In this document: piece after piece, positions 1 to 9,315 of the stretch | How the letters are laid out: every line of letters begins with the position of its first letter | How positions within the stretch are numbered: the stretch's first letter is position 1 | Origin: Candidatus Villigracilis adiacens | GTDB lineage: Bacteria > Chloroflexota > Anaerolineae > Anaerolineales > Villigracilaceae | DNA length: 64,000 bases | Assembly (NCBI GenBank): GCA_016703605.1 | Contig: JADJBU010000024.1 | Location: 9,615-73,614, forward strand | Direction: 5' to 3' | Made by a program: the position numbers and the translations under genes | The notes under the pieces: generated by a model | What the model saw: the letters and a program-made list of their open reading frames with translations, nothing else | Database searches by the model: none | What the model was told of the DNA's origin: nothing

Positions 1-84
1 CAAAGCCGCCGTCCTTTCCGACAGGTTCAGGGCAGTTTTTTCCGCCTCATGAGAAAACTCCGGACGTTTGGGGGTGCCGGTCAT
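1..84 (-). CDS. partial ORF at window edge, unknown
   Basis: An ATG on the minus strand at 84 opens a frame of 28 codons that runs off the window edge (MTGTPKRPEFSHEAEKTA...). It diverges from the sensor kinase at 138. No family can be assigned from so few residues and there is no strong Shine-Dalgarno sequence, so this is only a possible 5' end of a gene. Confidence 0.35.
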   Translation of the reverse strand, partial: MTGTPKRPEFSHEAEKTALNLSERTAAL

Positions 85-124
85 CGGAATGATTCCGCAA
101 CCATGCCCCGCCTGATTCAGGCTG

Positions 125-130
125 TATAAT
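125..130 (+). promoter_or_regulatory. -10 box TATAAT, likely leaderless promoter
   Basis: A perfect TATAAT ends 7 nt before the ATG at 138, so transcription should begin at or next to the start codon. No Shine-Dalgarno sequence is present. The same arrangement recurs at other genes in the window. Confidence 0.6.
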
Positions 131-137
131 TTACCCG

Positions 138-1931
138 ATGCAATTCACCCCGCTCCTCTATCCGTGGATGCTGTCCGTCGTCCTGACCTTCTTCCTGGGG
201 GTTTACACCCTGAGGTTTCGGAAACACACCGGCTCCATTCCCTTTATCGCAATGTGCTTCTTCGCCTCATTTTGGGCGTTCAGTTACATCTTCGAACTTG
301 GAGCGATGGACCTTACCGTAAAAATCTGGGCGGTGAAGATCAGTTACATCGGCGTGATCGGTGTCCCGTTTTCATGGACCGCCTTCGCGCTTGCCTACTC
401 GGGGCATCAGGGCTGGCTCAACCGGAGGAACCTCCTGCTGGCATTGGTTTTTCCAGTCATTACCTACATTATCATTCTCACAAACGAACTTCACGGCTGG
501 TTCTTTACAGAGTTCGGGCTGCAAACAGACCCGGTCTCCGGGCTGACCCTCATCCGCAACCCGCTCGGCTGGTGGTTTTGGCTTCATGCGGTCTACATCT
601 ACGCCCTGTTGGTCGCCGGGTCCTACTTCCTGCTGCGCGAATTCTGGCAGAAACGGGATGTCTATCGCTCGCAGATCGTCGTCAACTTTGCCGCGATTCT
701 CCTGCCCTGGGTCGTGAATGGACTCGTCATTACCGGGGCGCTGCCCCTGCGCATCGACATTACCTCCGTCACATTCTCCGTCTCCATTTTGATCCTGGGC
801 TGGGGATTCCTGCGCTACCGCCTGCTGGATGTATCCCCGGTGGCGCACCGCGCCGTATTCGAATCGATATCAGACGCCGTGATCGTCCTCGACGGCGCGC
901 TGCGAATCGCCGAATTGAACCCCGCCGCGCTCGACCTGTTCAAACTGAATTCCCATACCGTGATCGGCTCATCCTTCCGTCAGACCTTCGAAAAATGGAT
1001 CTTCATCAACGAGAAGTCGCTGCAAACCCACGGCTATTACAAGGAAATCGTCCTGCAAGACGAGGGCGCGCCGATGCGCTGGCTCCACCTGTTCGTCAGC
1101 GCCTTGCAGGCATCCAATGAACAGGACGGCGGCTGGATCGTCACCCTGCGCGACGTGACCAGCATCAAGGAAAACGAATCCGCGCTTGCAATCGCCCGCG
1201 ATGAAGCCATGCGCGCCAACAGTTTCAAAATGCAGCTGCTTGCCAATGTCAGCCACGAACTGCGCACCCCGCTTGGCATCATCCTCGGCTATACCGACCT
1301 GCTCGCGCGCAAATCCTACGGTGACCTGTCGGATAAACAGGTTAATATCCTCGAACGCATCCGCGACAGCACGCAATACCTGGACGGTCTCGTCTCGGAA
1401 CTTCTCGACCAGGCGCAATTGGACAGCGGAAAATTCAAACTCTCGATTGCCTCCTTCGAACCGCGCGTGGCGCTTGGCTCCGTATTCAACCAGCTCAGCG
1501 TTTTGGCAGAATCGAAAAACCTCGAATTCAAGGCAAACATCGCCGAAACCATGCCCGTCTCCATCGTCGGCGACAGCCAGCGGCTGAAACAGATCCTTGT
1601 CAACCTCATCAGCAACGCCATCAAATTTACCGAAATCGGAAAAATCTCAGTGGACATCCGCCCCTGCTCCCAGACCGAATGGATGATGCGGGTCGAAGAC
1701 ACCGGACCCGGCATTCCATCCGAAGCGGCAAAGACCGTATTCGAACCGTTCAAACAATTACCCAACGCCCACAAAACGCTGCGCAAAGGATACGGGCTGG
1801 GGCTGTCCATATCGCGGCAGCTCATTCAACTGATGGGCGGAAGCATCTCCCTCGAAAGCGTGCCGGGCAGGGGCACATGCTTCACCGTCACCCTGCCTCT
1901 CATCACAGAAACCGATTACATCCACGCCTGA
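138..1931 (+). CDS. membrane sensor histidine kinase (7TM-PAS-HisKA-HATPase)
   Basis: Autophosphorylating sensor kinase of a two-component system. Residues 1-230 hold about seven hydrophobic helices, as in the His_kinase_N_7TM family, followed by a PAS-like region (about 235-345). The H-box NVSHELRTP has the phospho-acceptor at His373. The ATPase domain shows an N-box (NLISNAIKF, Asn493), G1 DTGPGIP (521-527), F-box VFEPF and G2 GYGLGLS (551-557). All catalytic motifs are present, so it should be active. No response regulator is adjacent, so its partner is unknown. The start is fixed by the -10 box 7 nt upstream. Confidence 0.9.
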   Translation: MQFTPLLYPWMLSVVLTFFLGVYTLRFRKHTGSIPFIAMCFFASFWAFSYIFELGAMDLTVKIWAVKISYIGVIGVPFSWTAFALAYSGHQGWLNRRNLLLALVFPVITYIIILTNELHGWFFTEFGLQTDPVSGLTLIRNPLGWWFWLHAVYIYALLVAGSYFLLREFWQKRDVYRSQIVVNFAAILLPWVVNGLVITGALPLRIDITSVTFSVSILILGWGFLRYRLLDVSPVAHRAVFESISDAVIVLDGALRIAELNPAALDLFKLNSHTVIGSSFRQTFEKWIFINEKSLQTHGYYKEIVLQDEGAPMRWLHLFVSALQASNEQDGGWIVTLRDVTSIKENESALAIARDEAMRANSFKMQLLANVSHELRTPLGIILGYTDLLARKSYGDLSDKQVNILERIRDSTQYLDGLVSELLDQAQLDSGKFKLSIASFEPRVALGSVFNQLSVLAESKNLEFKANIAETMPVSIVGDSQRLKQILVNLISNAIKFTEIGKISVDIRPCSQTEWMMRVEDTGPGIPSEAAKTVFEPFKQLPNAHKTLRKGYGLGLSISRQLIQLMGGSISLESVPGRGTCFTVTLPLITETDYIHA

Positions 1932-2182
1932 CCCGCGCTCCCCCACAAAGCCAAACCATGCCCATCCGCTTCACATCCAACGTTCAAGGCTGCGCCGAAA
2001 CCGAGCGCGGCACGGCAACCCGCAGCGGAAATTATCCGCCGCCTGAAATCCGTTTTACCCGGCAGGCGGGCGGATTCCATTTTCATCACGCCCTCGTCCA
2101 TCAATGCTGCGGAATGGAACCAACCGGAAGCCCCATGCCTGAGAAAACCGTCCACGAAGCGGCCGTGCAGATCGGCAGATAA

Positions 2183-3187
2183 GTGGACCAGCTGCTGCAA
2201 ACCCGCCTGAACCACGCCATCGAGAAACGCGCAACCCTCCCCGCCTCTTCCGCAACGTTGAGCGGGATGCGCCACGAGGGAGCCTTCCGCCTCTTCAACG
2301 GATTCTACGAAGGCTTCCCCAGCCTTGTGCTGGATGTGTACGGAAGCACGCTGATCATCCACGATTATTCTGAGAACCCCGACCCATCGCTGGGGAGTCA
2401 ACTCTTTGAGTTTATTTCTCCACGTTTCGCCTGGATTCGCGCCGTCATCATTAAGACACGCAACGGCGGCGCCCAGGAGGACAAACGCGGCAAATTGATC
2501 TTTGGCAGCCAGTCCGACCAAAAGATTCGAGAACACGGCGTCTGGTATGCCATTGACCTGACAATGAACCGCGACGCCAGTTTCTACCTCGACACCGCCA
2601 ACCTGCGAAAATGGTTATTGGAGAACACGCGCGGGAAATCTGTGTTGAACACCTTTGCCTACACGGGGAGTTTGGGCGTGGCGGCGATGGCGGGCGGCGC
2701 GGCGAACGTCGTCCAGACGGATGCGAACCGTCAATTCCTCAACCTCGCAAAAGATACGTACGCCCTGAACGGGTTTCCCATTCAGAAACAGAACTTTATC
2801 ACCCAGGATTTTTATCCCGCCATCGCCCGTTTCAAAACCGGAAGGCAAACATTCGACTGCGTCATCCTCGACCCGCCCTTCTTCTCCGTCACCCCGCGCG
2901 GCAAAGTGGACCTGGAGCATGAAAGCGAACGGCTCATCAACAAGGTCCGCCCGCTGATCGCAGACGGCGGAACGCTGGTTTCCATCAACAATGCCGTATT
3001 CCTCAGCGGCGCAGACTATATGAAAACGCTCGAAAAAATCTGCGCAGACGGCTATCTCAGCATCCGCGAGTTGATCCCTGTACCGGAGGATTTCATCGGT
3101 TTGAATCGAGTCGGAAAGCCGATCACCGACCCCGCGCCGTTCAATCACTCGACCAAGATCGCGGTTCTGGATGTGAGGAGAAAGTAG
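2183..3187 (+). CDS. class I SAM-dependent (rRNA-type) methyltransferase
   Basis: Resembles the RlmI/RlmK family of SAM-dependent RNA cytosine methyltransferases. The SAM-binding loop is VLNTFAYTGS (154-163), an acidic residue near 180 would bind the ribose, and the catalytic-type motif is DPPFF (230-234). At 334 aa it is shorter than RlmI (about 396 aa) because the N-terminal PUA domain is missing. The frame opens with GTG immediately after an in-frame TAA, so the start is uncertain. The 250 bp upstream (1932-2182) encode nothing PUA-like in any frame. Substrate specificity is inferred from the family only. Confidence 0.75.
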   Translation: MDQLLQTRLNHAIEKRATLPASSATLSGMRHEGAFRLFNGFYEGFPSLVLDVYGSTLIIHDYSENPDPSLGSQLFEFISPRFAWIRAVIIKTRNGGAQEDKRGKLIFGSQSDQKIREHGVWYAIDLTMNRDASFYLDTANLRKWLLENTRGKSVLNTFAYTGSLGVAAMAGGAANVVQTDANRQFLNLAKDTYALNGFPIQKQNFITQDFYPAIARFKTGRQTFDCVILDPPFFSVTPRGKVDLEHESERLINKVRPLIADGGTLVSINNAVFLSGADYMKTLEKICADGYLSIRELIPVPEDFIGLNRVGKPITDPAPFNHSTKIAVLDVRRK

Positions 3188-3250
3188 GTTTTCCGTAGTC
3201 CACGCATACAACCACCGTCCCGAAGAGTTAGTCGAGCAACATTGACGGCT

Positions 3251-3284
3251 AATGGCGCCCTTCGGGGCGTTTTTTTCTTTTACG
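3251..3284 (+). terminator. rho-independent terminator
   Basis: Stem GCGCCC/GGGCG(C) with a TTCG tetraloop followed by seven T residues. It lies downstream of the methyltransferase and just before the 3' end of the convergent protease gene. Confidence 0.8.
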
Positions 3285-3292
3285 GATATAGT

Positions 3293-5521
3293 TTATTGTT
3301 GGTACGTGATGGATTCCGAATTCCAGACAAAATTATTGTCGAAATCGTATGCCATGACCACAAGCAGGTACTCGCCGTCCACCGGCGGGCTTGAATGGAA
3401 GGAAAAGCCCTGCTCGCCCCAGGTGAAGACATCCTGGCTCAGGAAGTATTCATACGCCCCATTGCCCTCGGCATCATACGTGATGAACTGGTCGTATTCC
3501 GTGAAATGATCGCCGATCTGCGGGGTGATCTGCACGGGGTTGCTGGCTCCATCGCCGTCCGGGTCCGGGTAGGCATATGCGGACAGGAAGTTTCCGTAGG
3601 CATCAAAGGAAAGCAGGGCGTCCACCGGCGTAGCGCTGGAGGCAGCGGTATACTGCCCATAAACGCCGTAAACGGTATTCCCCTCCGCGCTCAGGTACTC
3701 GAGCGGCTCGAAGAGGGCGAATGCCTCGTGCTGGCCGTCCGTGAAAATGAAGAGGAGGGGTTGCCACTCAGCCTGCACCTGCACCGGACTGGGACCGTAA
3801 TCCGGCGAGTTCACGCCGTCCACCGTGATGGTATTCTCCGCGACGTAGTAGGAGATATCGCCGATCCAGTAGAAATTGGAATTGGGATCCCAAAAATAAA
3901 GCGCGGTGTAGATGTAAGCGACGTTGCCCTCCACGGTTGTCGAAATCGTGACGGTTTCATCGCCGCTGATGTTCGTGTCGGAAATTTGGAGAGGACCAAT
4001 GGCGAGTTCGGACGCGCCGGGCGCAATCAGTTCCGCCGGGTGTGACGGCACAAACGTCATCCCTTCCTGCGGCGCAAACGGAGTACCGGCGTAATGAAAC
4101 GCCAGGAACTCATCCCAATAAGAGTCTTCGAAAAATTCGGAAGCCGATTCCACATAGGTCGGGGAAACGTTGCCGCTAAATTCAGTAAATTCGTACAGGT
4201 CCGAATCCGGGAAGTGGAATGCAATACCGGTCGAACCGGACATTGCTGAACCATGCATTTCAGCCACCAACGCCGATGAAATGGCAGACTGCAATTGGGC
4301 GGCGGCTTGCTGTAAAGCAGGTTCGCCGTTCAGGCTTGCCAATGTTTGGGAAAAGTTACCCAGGTCTATAAAAGACGGCGAGGCTTGCTCTCCGAAAAGC
4401 GAGGCGTAATGGCGCGCATAGGTCCTCGCCTCCGCCACCGTGGTTTGATCCATCGAAGCCATGAGGGATACGAATTGATTCATCGCGGCAATGACGTCCG
4501 GGATGCGCGCGCTTTCGACGGCGCTCATTGTGGCTTCGGCTTCTTGCTGGGCTATCTCATTCGCGGTGGCGCGGGCATACTCCGTGAGAAAGATATCTTC
4601 AGTTATGTAAGTCGCCACGATGGCTTGGGATACCCCTTTTCCGTCCATCGCCGGGTTCTGCGCCAGTTGCCCCATCCAGGCGGCATGGGACAAGCCATAA
4701 CCGGGGACGAGTTCCTCCGACGCGACGATAAAATTCGCATATGGATGCATCGCGCCAAACACTTCGATCTGCGCCATCAGGCACGCGTCGAAGATGATGG
4801 CTTCGAATTTTTCAATGCCGGTGTTTTGGCGGACTCCTTCAAGGGCGGAAACGATCTCGGGCATGGACATACCCGACTGAGAGTACGCGTCGAGGTATCC
4901 GCCGGTCCAGCCGCCGCCATGATCGGACAGGATCAACGCGTATTTCTGCGCGGGATAATTCTGGATCGCCCAGGTGGCAAAATCGGTCAGGTTGCGGGGG
5001 TCACCCATATCCACCTCGCCAAGGTTTTCAAGGACGGGCGAGGCAATTGCCTCCAGGTTGTCATCCTGTGTAATCAAATACCTGCGCGTATCAGACCAGT
5101 TTCCATCAGCATCGAAACCGCCGTTGTAACGATCCATTTGAACGACGATGTTAACCTGGGGGCTCGAGCCGACCAATTCCATTTCGTTAATGTCGATCCA
5201 CATTGATGCTTCCAGATCCCCGTCGTCCGCCGCGGAATAGACGATGATCGTCCATTCGGGCAGGGAGGAGGCGTCTGGGATCGGCGTCGAGGGGGCGGTA
5301 TCGGCAGGGTTGTTACCCGCCGGGTCCGACGCGCCCGGCTCGGAACCGACATCCGGTATGGGAATCCCCAGGTATTCGAACAAGGCATCCCCGTAATTGT
5401 AGAGCAGAATGGCGGCGCCGATACAGGCGCAGCAGAGGATCAACGCTGCCAGCCCTGCGGGAACGATCAGCTTCGATTTATTGCCGGGGCGCTTGCCAGT
5501 GAGTTCCGGTTGTTGCGTCAT
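3293..5521 (-). CDS. clostripain-family (C11) cysteine protease, membrane anchored
   Basis: Predicted extracytoplasmic cysteine endopeptidase. A hydrophobic segment at residues 18-42 anchors it, followed by a Pro/Ala/Ser-rich linker (52-88) and the peptidase C11 domain. The catalytic dyad is visible: His201 in LILSDHGGGW and Cys247 in IIFDACLMA. The C-terminal half (about 480-742) looks like beta-sandwich domains of unknown role. At 742 aa it is longer than the catalytic domain alone. Start ATG is preceded by an AGGAG Shine-Dalgarno. It follows the 5540-6271 gene by 18 bp and is probably co-transcribed with it. Confidence 0.85.
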   Translation of the reverse strand: MTQQPELTGKRPGNKSKLIVPAGLAALILCCACIGAAILLYNYGDALFEYLGIPIPDVGSEPGASDPAGNNPADTAPSTPIPDASSLPEWTIIVYSAADDGDLEASMWIDINEMELVGSSPQVNIVVQMDRYNGGFDADGNWSDTRRYLITQDDNLEAIASPVLENLGEVDMGDPRNLTDFATWAIQNYPAQKYALILSDHGGGWTGGYLDAYSQSGMSMPEIVSALEGVRQNTGIEKFEAIIFDACLMAQIEVFGAMHPYANFIVASEELVPGYGLSHAAWMGQLAQNPAMDGKGVSQAIVATYITEDIFLTEYARATANEIAQQEAEATMSAVESARIPDVIAAMNQFVSLMASMDQTTVAEARTYARHYASLFGEQASPSFIDLGNFSQTLASLNGEPALQQAAAQLQSAISSALVAEMHGSAMSGSTGIAFHFPDSDLYEFTEFSGNVSPTYVESASEFFEDSYWDEFLAFHYAGTPFAPQEGMTFVPSHPAELIAPGASELAIGPLQISDTNISGDETVTISTTVEGNVAYIYTALYFWDPNSNFYWIGDISYYVAENTITVDGVNSPDYGPSPVQVQAEWQPLLFIFTDGQHEAFALFEPLEYLSAEGNTVYGVYGQYTAASSATPVDALLSFDAYGNFLSAYAYPDPDGDGASNPVQITPQIGDHFTEYDQFITYDAEGNGAYEYFLSQDVFTWGEQGFSFHSSPPVDGEYLLVVMAYDFDNNFVWNSESITYQQ

Positions 5522-5539
5522 GATATTCTCCTATATCGT

Positions 5540-6271
5540 CTATGGCTGAAATTGGCAACCCCGATAGAATTCATCCACCCGAAGGCGGAGGAATTCGTTA
5601 TCGAGTGTCTGGTCAAAGCCCGGAGCCGGGGTTGAATAGTAGTAGACAAAGTAAAACCGCCCGCCGACCGCAAAAATATAGTAACCTTCCCAACTATCGC
5701 CGGGCTGCGGGTCGCCGCCATTTTGTGTAAAAGACAGGAAGGAACCGCCGGGATTATTCAGGATCACAAAGAGGATATCTCCTACGAGAAATTCCTGATG
5801 GACAACTTCGGCGTTCGCTCCTCTGGCTTTTAAGACGATGGTTTCAAGCACCTCCTGCAATGAATCTTGTCTGTCTTCGGACGTAAACGCTGACGATGAA
5901 ATGAAAAATTCCACGCCATATCTCTGCCCGAGATCATCCGATGCGACGGCAGATCCGGTTCCATTTGTTGAGTCTTCCTGCGCCTCCAGAATCGGATTGA
6001 AACCCGGCGCCATAATGTCTTCGAAATTGCAGGAAAAGTTTCCGTCTGGCGCGGTGTAGATCGTCCCTTCGTATGTGCCGGCTTCGATATTCACTTTGGG
6101 ATTTCCGGTCTTGAAAAGGTTTAAGTAGGTCGGGTCGTTTATAACGGCGATGATGGGAACGGCAACGCACGCGCAAATACAAAGCAGGCTGAGGGCGCCG
6201 AAAGCTGTCAGCCAAACCCATTTTTTGGGTTTTGAGGCAGGTAATGGGACGGGTTGAGACGGGGTTTCCAT
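5540..6271 (-). CDS. membrane-anchored protein of unknown function
   Basis: A 243-aa protein with a short Pro-rich N terminus, one transmembrane helix (WVWLTAFGALSLLCICAC region, about residues 20-45) and a soluble domain predicted outside the cell. The start chosen is ATG 6271, with a strong AAGGAG 6 nt upstream, rather than an upstream TTG at 6295. It is the first gene of a probable two-gene operon with the C11 protease, so it may be a partner or substrate. That is inference from position only, and no family was recognised. Confidence 0.75.
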   Translation of the reverse strand: METPSQPVPLPASKPKKWVWLTAFGALSLLCICACVAVPIIAVINDPTYLNLFKTGNPKVNIEAGTYEGTIYTAPDGNFSCNFEDIMAPGFNPILEAQEDSTNGTGSAVASDDLGQRYGVEFFISSSAFTSEDRQDSLQEVLETIVLKARGANAEVVHQEFLVGDILFVILNNPGGSFLSFTQNGGDPQPGDSWEGYYIFAVGGRFYFVYYYSTPAPGFDQTLDNEFLRLRVDEFYRGCQFQP

Positions 6272-6305
6272 ATGAGCTCCTTTGAATATCGGCAAGTGTA
6301 CTCAG

Positions 6306-6327
6306 CCAGCGTGTCCCCAGCGTGTCC
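6306..6327. promoter_or_regulatory. tandem 11-bp direct repeat, possible SARP/BTAD operator
   Basis: Two exact copies of CCAGCGTGTCC lie head to tail (6306-6316, 6317-6327) in the divergent intergenic region. SARP-type regulators bind heptamers repeated every 11 bp, and the divergent gene at 6397 encodes a BTAD-domain regulator, so autoregulation is plausible. Confidence 0.4.
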
Positions 6328-6375
6328 TGACGGGCAAATTCATCACAAATTCATCGAAATAGGAATTTTTGGGGA

Positions 6376-6381
6376 TATAAT
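6376..6381 (+). promoter_or_regulatory. -10 box TATAAT
   Basis: Perfect TATAAT 15 nt before ATG 6397, predicting a short leader that includes the strong GGAGAGGAG at 6403-6411. Confidence 0.5.
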
Positions 6382-6396
6382 TTTCGGAAGACAGCA

Positions 6397-9291
6397 ATGA
6401 TTGGAGAGGAGAGCGAATTGTCTCTGCAACTTTCTCTTTACCTGCTCGGTCCCCCCAAATTGGAATTGAACAATGCGCCTGTCGCAGCGGACCGGCGAAA
6501 ATCGCTTGCCCTGTTGGCATATCTCGCGCTCCACCGTGAAAAACACACGCGCGAGTTCCTGAGCGGCATGCTCTGGCCCGAATACGAGCAGGAGAAGGCT
6601 TTTACCAACCTTCGGCACGCCCTATGGGAAACCCAACAGGCAATCGGTGAAGGCTGGGTTGCCGCCAGTCGCGAGACAATTTCACTGATCCCTGATTCAA
6701 GTCAATCATCCGAAAAAGGCATATGGGTGGATGTAAACCGTTTCATTGAGTTAATTGCCACAAGCCGGACAAAGAAGGAAATTTCGCTTCGCATCCCGCT
6801 CTTGGCGGAATCGGCCGCCCTCTACCGCAACCACTTCCTGACCGGGTTCAACCTTAAAGACGCGCCGTCCTTCAACGATTGGGGGCGCGGAAAATCGGAG
6901 GAACTGCGCAATCTGCTCACCCTCGCTTTGACCATGCTGTCAAATGACCTTACTTTGCTCGGTCAATTCGAATCCGCCATTCCATACGCGCAGCGCCTTC
7001 TATTGCTCGACCCTTTGAACGAAGAGGCGCACAGGCAATTGATGAAAATCCACCTCCAGGCGGGGCAGGTAAATGCGGCGTTGAAGCAATATATGGCATG
7101 CGAAAAGATCCTGCGCAAGGAGTTGGGGGTTGACCCCCAACTCGAAACGCGCGACCTATACAGGCAAATCCGCAAAGGGGAATTGAAACCGCCCCAACCC
7201 GCCCTTCAAAAGGATACGCCTGCCCCTTTGCATAACCTTCCATATCAACTCAGCAAGTTCATCGGCCGTGAAAAGGAATTGATCGAGATCACAGACCTTA
7301 TCGCGGGCAATCGTCTCGTCACCCTGACTGGAACGGGGGGCATCGGCAAAACACGCCTCTCGTTACGGTGTGGCGAACAATTGTTAAATCAATATCCGGA
7401 TGGAATCTGGGTCGCAGAATTGGCTTCACTTAACGACCCGGAGCGTGTGCCGCAAGTCGTTGCCGGGTTGTTTGATCTGAATGAAGGCTCCGAAAATCCG
7501 CCCAATGAAAACCTAATCCGATTCCTGCGCCCGAAGACCATGCTCCTCATCCTCGATAACTGCGAACATCTGCTCGTTGCCTCCACCTTGCTGGCGGATG
7601 AATTGCTCAAAAATTGCCCAAATTTGAAAATACTCGCCACAAGCCGCGAGCCTCTGAGACTAGCCGGCGAGGCTCAATACCGTGTGCCGCCGTTGGGACA
7701 ACCGGACAATCAGTCTCTTTTCAATCATCTCCTGGAATTCGAATCGGTTCGATTATTCGAGGAACGAGCCCGGCTTGTTCAGAAAGACTTCGCGCTGAAT
7801 CTGGAGAACGCCCCAGCCGTCGCCCTAATCTGCAACCGTTTGACCGGAATTCCGCTGGCAATCGAACTGGCTGCCGCGCACATAAACATGTTCTCCCCGC
7901 AACAAATTGCCTTGCGCCTGGACGAAAGTTTGACCTTACTCGCCGGGGGCAACCGCGCGTCATTACCGCGCCACCAAACCATGCGCGCCTCGATTGACTG
8001 GAGCTGGAATCTGCTTTCCAAATCCGAACAGGTTCTCCTCCGGCGATTGGCAGTATTTACGGGCGGCTGGACGCTGGACGGCGCGGAAGCGGTTGGATTC
8101 GGTCAATCTATGGCTCAAATATTCGGTTTGCTTGGCGGTTTGATTGCAAAATCGCTCGTGCTGGTTGATCGTGAAAGAGAGCGATACCACATGCTCGAAA
8201 CCGTCCGCGAGTATGCGCTTGAGCGCCTGAAAGAGGCGGGCGAAGATGGGGAAACCCGCAACCGGCACCTGGATTTCTATGTAAACCTGGCTGAAGAAGC
8301 CGAGCCGAAATTGCTGGGCAAAGAGTTGGGCGTTTGGATGAAGAAATTGAACGAAGAACGGGAGAACATCATTGCGGCAAATGATTGGGGCGGCAGACCG
8401 GGTTCCAACGCTGAAAAAAGGTTTCGATTGTTGGGCGGAACGCGCTATTACTGGGCATATGCCGGGCTGGCAAAATTAGGTTATAAAATCTACAGCGAAG
8501 CTTTGTCGGAAATCGCCGAAAACCATAACTCACTGGCCGTAGGCTTAACCTATGACGGCGCCGCTGTATTCGCCTACACCCTGGGCGAATCGTCCGTCAT
8601 TGAGCGCGCCGAAAAAAGTATAGCCATTATCAAGGATCACGGCGACCCGGTGCGGCTGGCTATGGCACTCGGACACAAGGCAATGGGATATGTCATTCTC
8701 GAAGAATACGAAGAAGCGGTCAAGATATATCTGGAAACGCTGGCTGTGGCGCGACAAACAGAAGACAAACGCCCGGTTTCCTCCGCGCTCAACAATCTCG
8801 CCGAACTTTATCGCATGTTGGGAGAGTATGAAAGGGCAATTCCGCTTTACGAAGAAGCCGTGGAAATAGATCGTGACCGGGAAGATTCGACCGGAATCGT
8901 GGTTGGATACGCCAACCTCGCCAAGAACAAATTAATGTTGGGTCAAACCGGGAATACCCGCTCCCAACTGGCTGAAGCCGCTCAACTCGTCGAGGAAGCG
9001 CATCTTAGGGAGTATATGCAATCCATCATCGAAGCAGCGGCTGTCCTGCGCTTCATCATGGGTGATCAACCGGAGGGAGTCCGCCTGTTCGGCGCATCGG
9101 AGGCGGAAATCGAAAGAAAAGGTATTCAACGCGACAAGGTTGACGGCGTCTTCATCGAACATTGGACGAACGCAATGTGCAAGGCGCTCGGCGAAGCGCT
9201 GTACCATCAAGCCATTGAAGAGGGCGGGAAAATGCCTTATGAAGAAGCCTTGGCGGAAACCCGAGAATGGCTCGAAAACGGATTGGCGTAA
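6397..9291 (+). CDS. AfsR/SARP-like regulator: wHTH-BTAD-NB-ARC-TPR
   Basis: A large STAND-type transcriptional regulator of 964 aa. An N-terminal winged helix (about 12-90) is followed by a bacterial transcriptional activation domain made of TPR-like helices (about 105-260). The NTPase has Walker A TGTGGIGKT (311-319), a Walker B-like MLLILDNCEHL and GIPLAIELAA as in NB-ARC proteins. The C-terminal third has TPR repeats. Such proteins sense a signal through the TPRs and switch by nucleotide exchange. An in-frame TTG at 6418 has a strong GGAGAGGAG exactly 6 nt upstream and gives MSLQLSLYLLGPPK, so it may be the true start (957 aa). Confidence 0.88.
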   Translation: MIGEESELSLQLSLYLLGPPKLELNNAPVAADRRKSLALLAYLALHREKHTREFLSGMLWPEYEQEKAFTNLRHALWETQQAIGEGWVAASRETISLIPDSSQSSEKGIWVDVNRFIELIATSRTKKEISLRIPLLAESAALYRNHFLTGFNLKDAPSFNDWGRGKSEELRNLLTLALTMLSNDLTLLGQFESAIPYAQRLLLLDPLNEEAHRQLMKIHLQAGQVNAALKQYMACEKILRKELGVDPQLETRDLYRQIRKGELKPPQPALQKDTPAPLHNLPYQLSKFIGREKELIEITDLIAGNRLVTLTGTGGIGKTRLSLRCGEQLLNQYPDGIWVAELASLNDPERVPQVVAGLFDLNEGSENPPNENLIRFLRPKTMLLILDNCEHLLVASTLLADELLKNCPNLKILATSREPLRLAGEAQYRVPPLGQPDNQSLFNHLLEFESVRLFEERARLVQKDFALNLENAPAVALICNRLTGIPLAIELAAAHINMFSPQQIALRLDESLTLLAGGNRASLPRHQTMRASIDWSWNLLSKSEQVLLRRLAVFTGGWTLDGAEAVGFGQSMAQIFGLLGGLIAKSLVLVDRERERYHMLETVREYALERLKEAGEDGETRNRHLDFYVNLAEEAEPKLLGKELGVWMKKLNEERENIIAANDWGGRPGSNAEKRFRLLGGTRYYWAYAGLAKLGYKIYSEALSEIAENHNSLAVGLTYDGAAVFAYTLGESSVIERAEKSIAIIKDHGDPVRLAMALGHKAMGYVILEEYEEAVKIYLETLAVARQTEDKRPVSSALNNLAELYRMLGEYERAIPLYEEAVEIDRDREDSTGIVVGYANLAKNKLMLGQTGNTRSQLAEAAQLVEEAHLREYMQSIIEAAAVLRFIMGDQPEGVRLFGASEAEIERKGIQRDKVDGVFIEHWTNAMCKALGEALYHQAIEEGGKMPYEEALAETREWLENGLA

Positions 9292-9315
9292 CTCTTTACC
9301 GTTATAGCCCAATAC

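Noticed and set aside
164..1120. 318-codon ORF overlapping the sensor kinase
   Set aside because: Arg/Pro-rich shadow frame of a gene with complete kinase motifs.
1932..2182. Missing PUA domain or frameshifted 5' end of the methyltransferase
   Set aside because: None of the three plus-strand frames gives a PUA-like sequence, so no frameshift is claimed.
4346..5206. 286-codon plus-strand ORF opposite the C11 protease
   Set aside because: Antisense shadow; the minus strand carries the catalytic His and Cys motifs.
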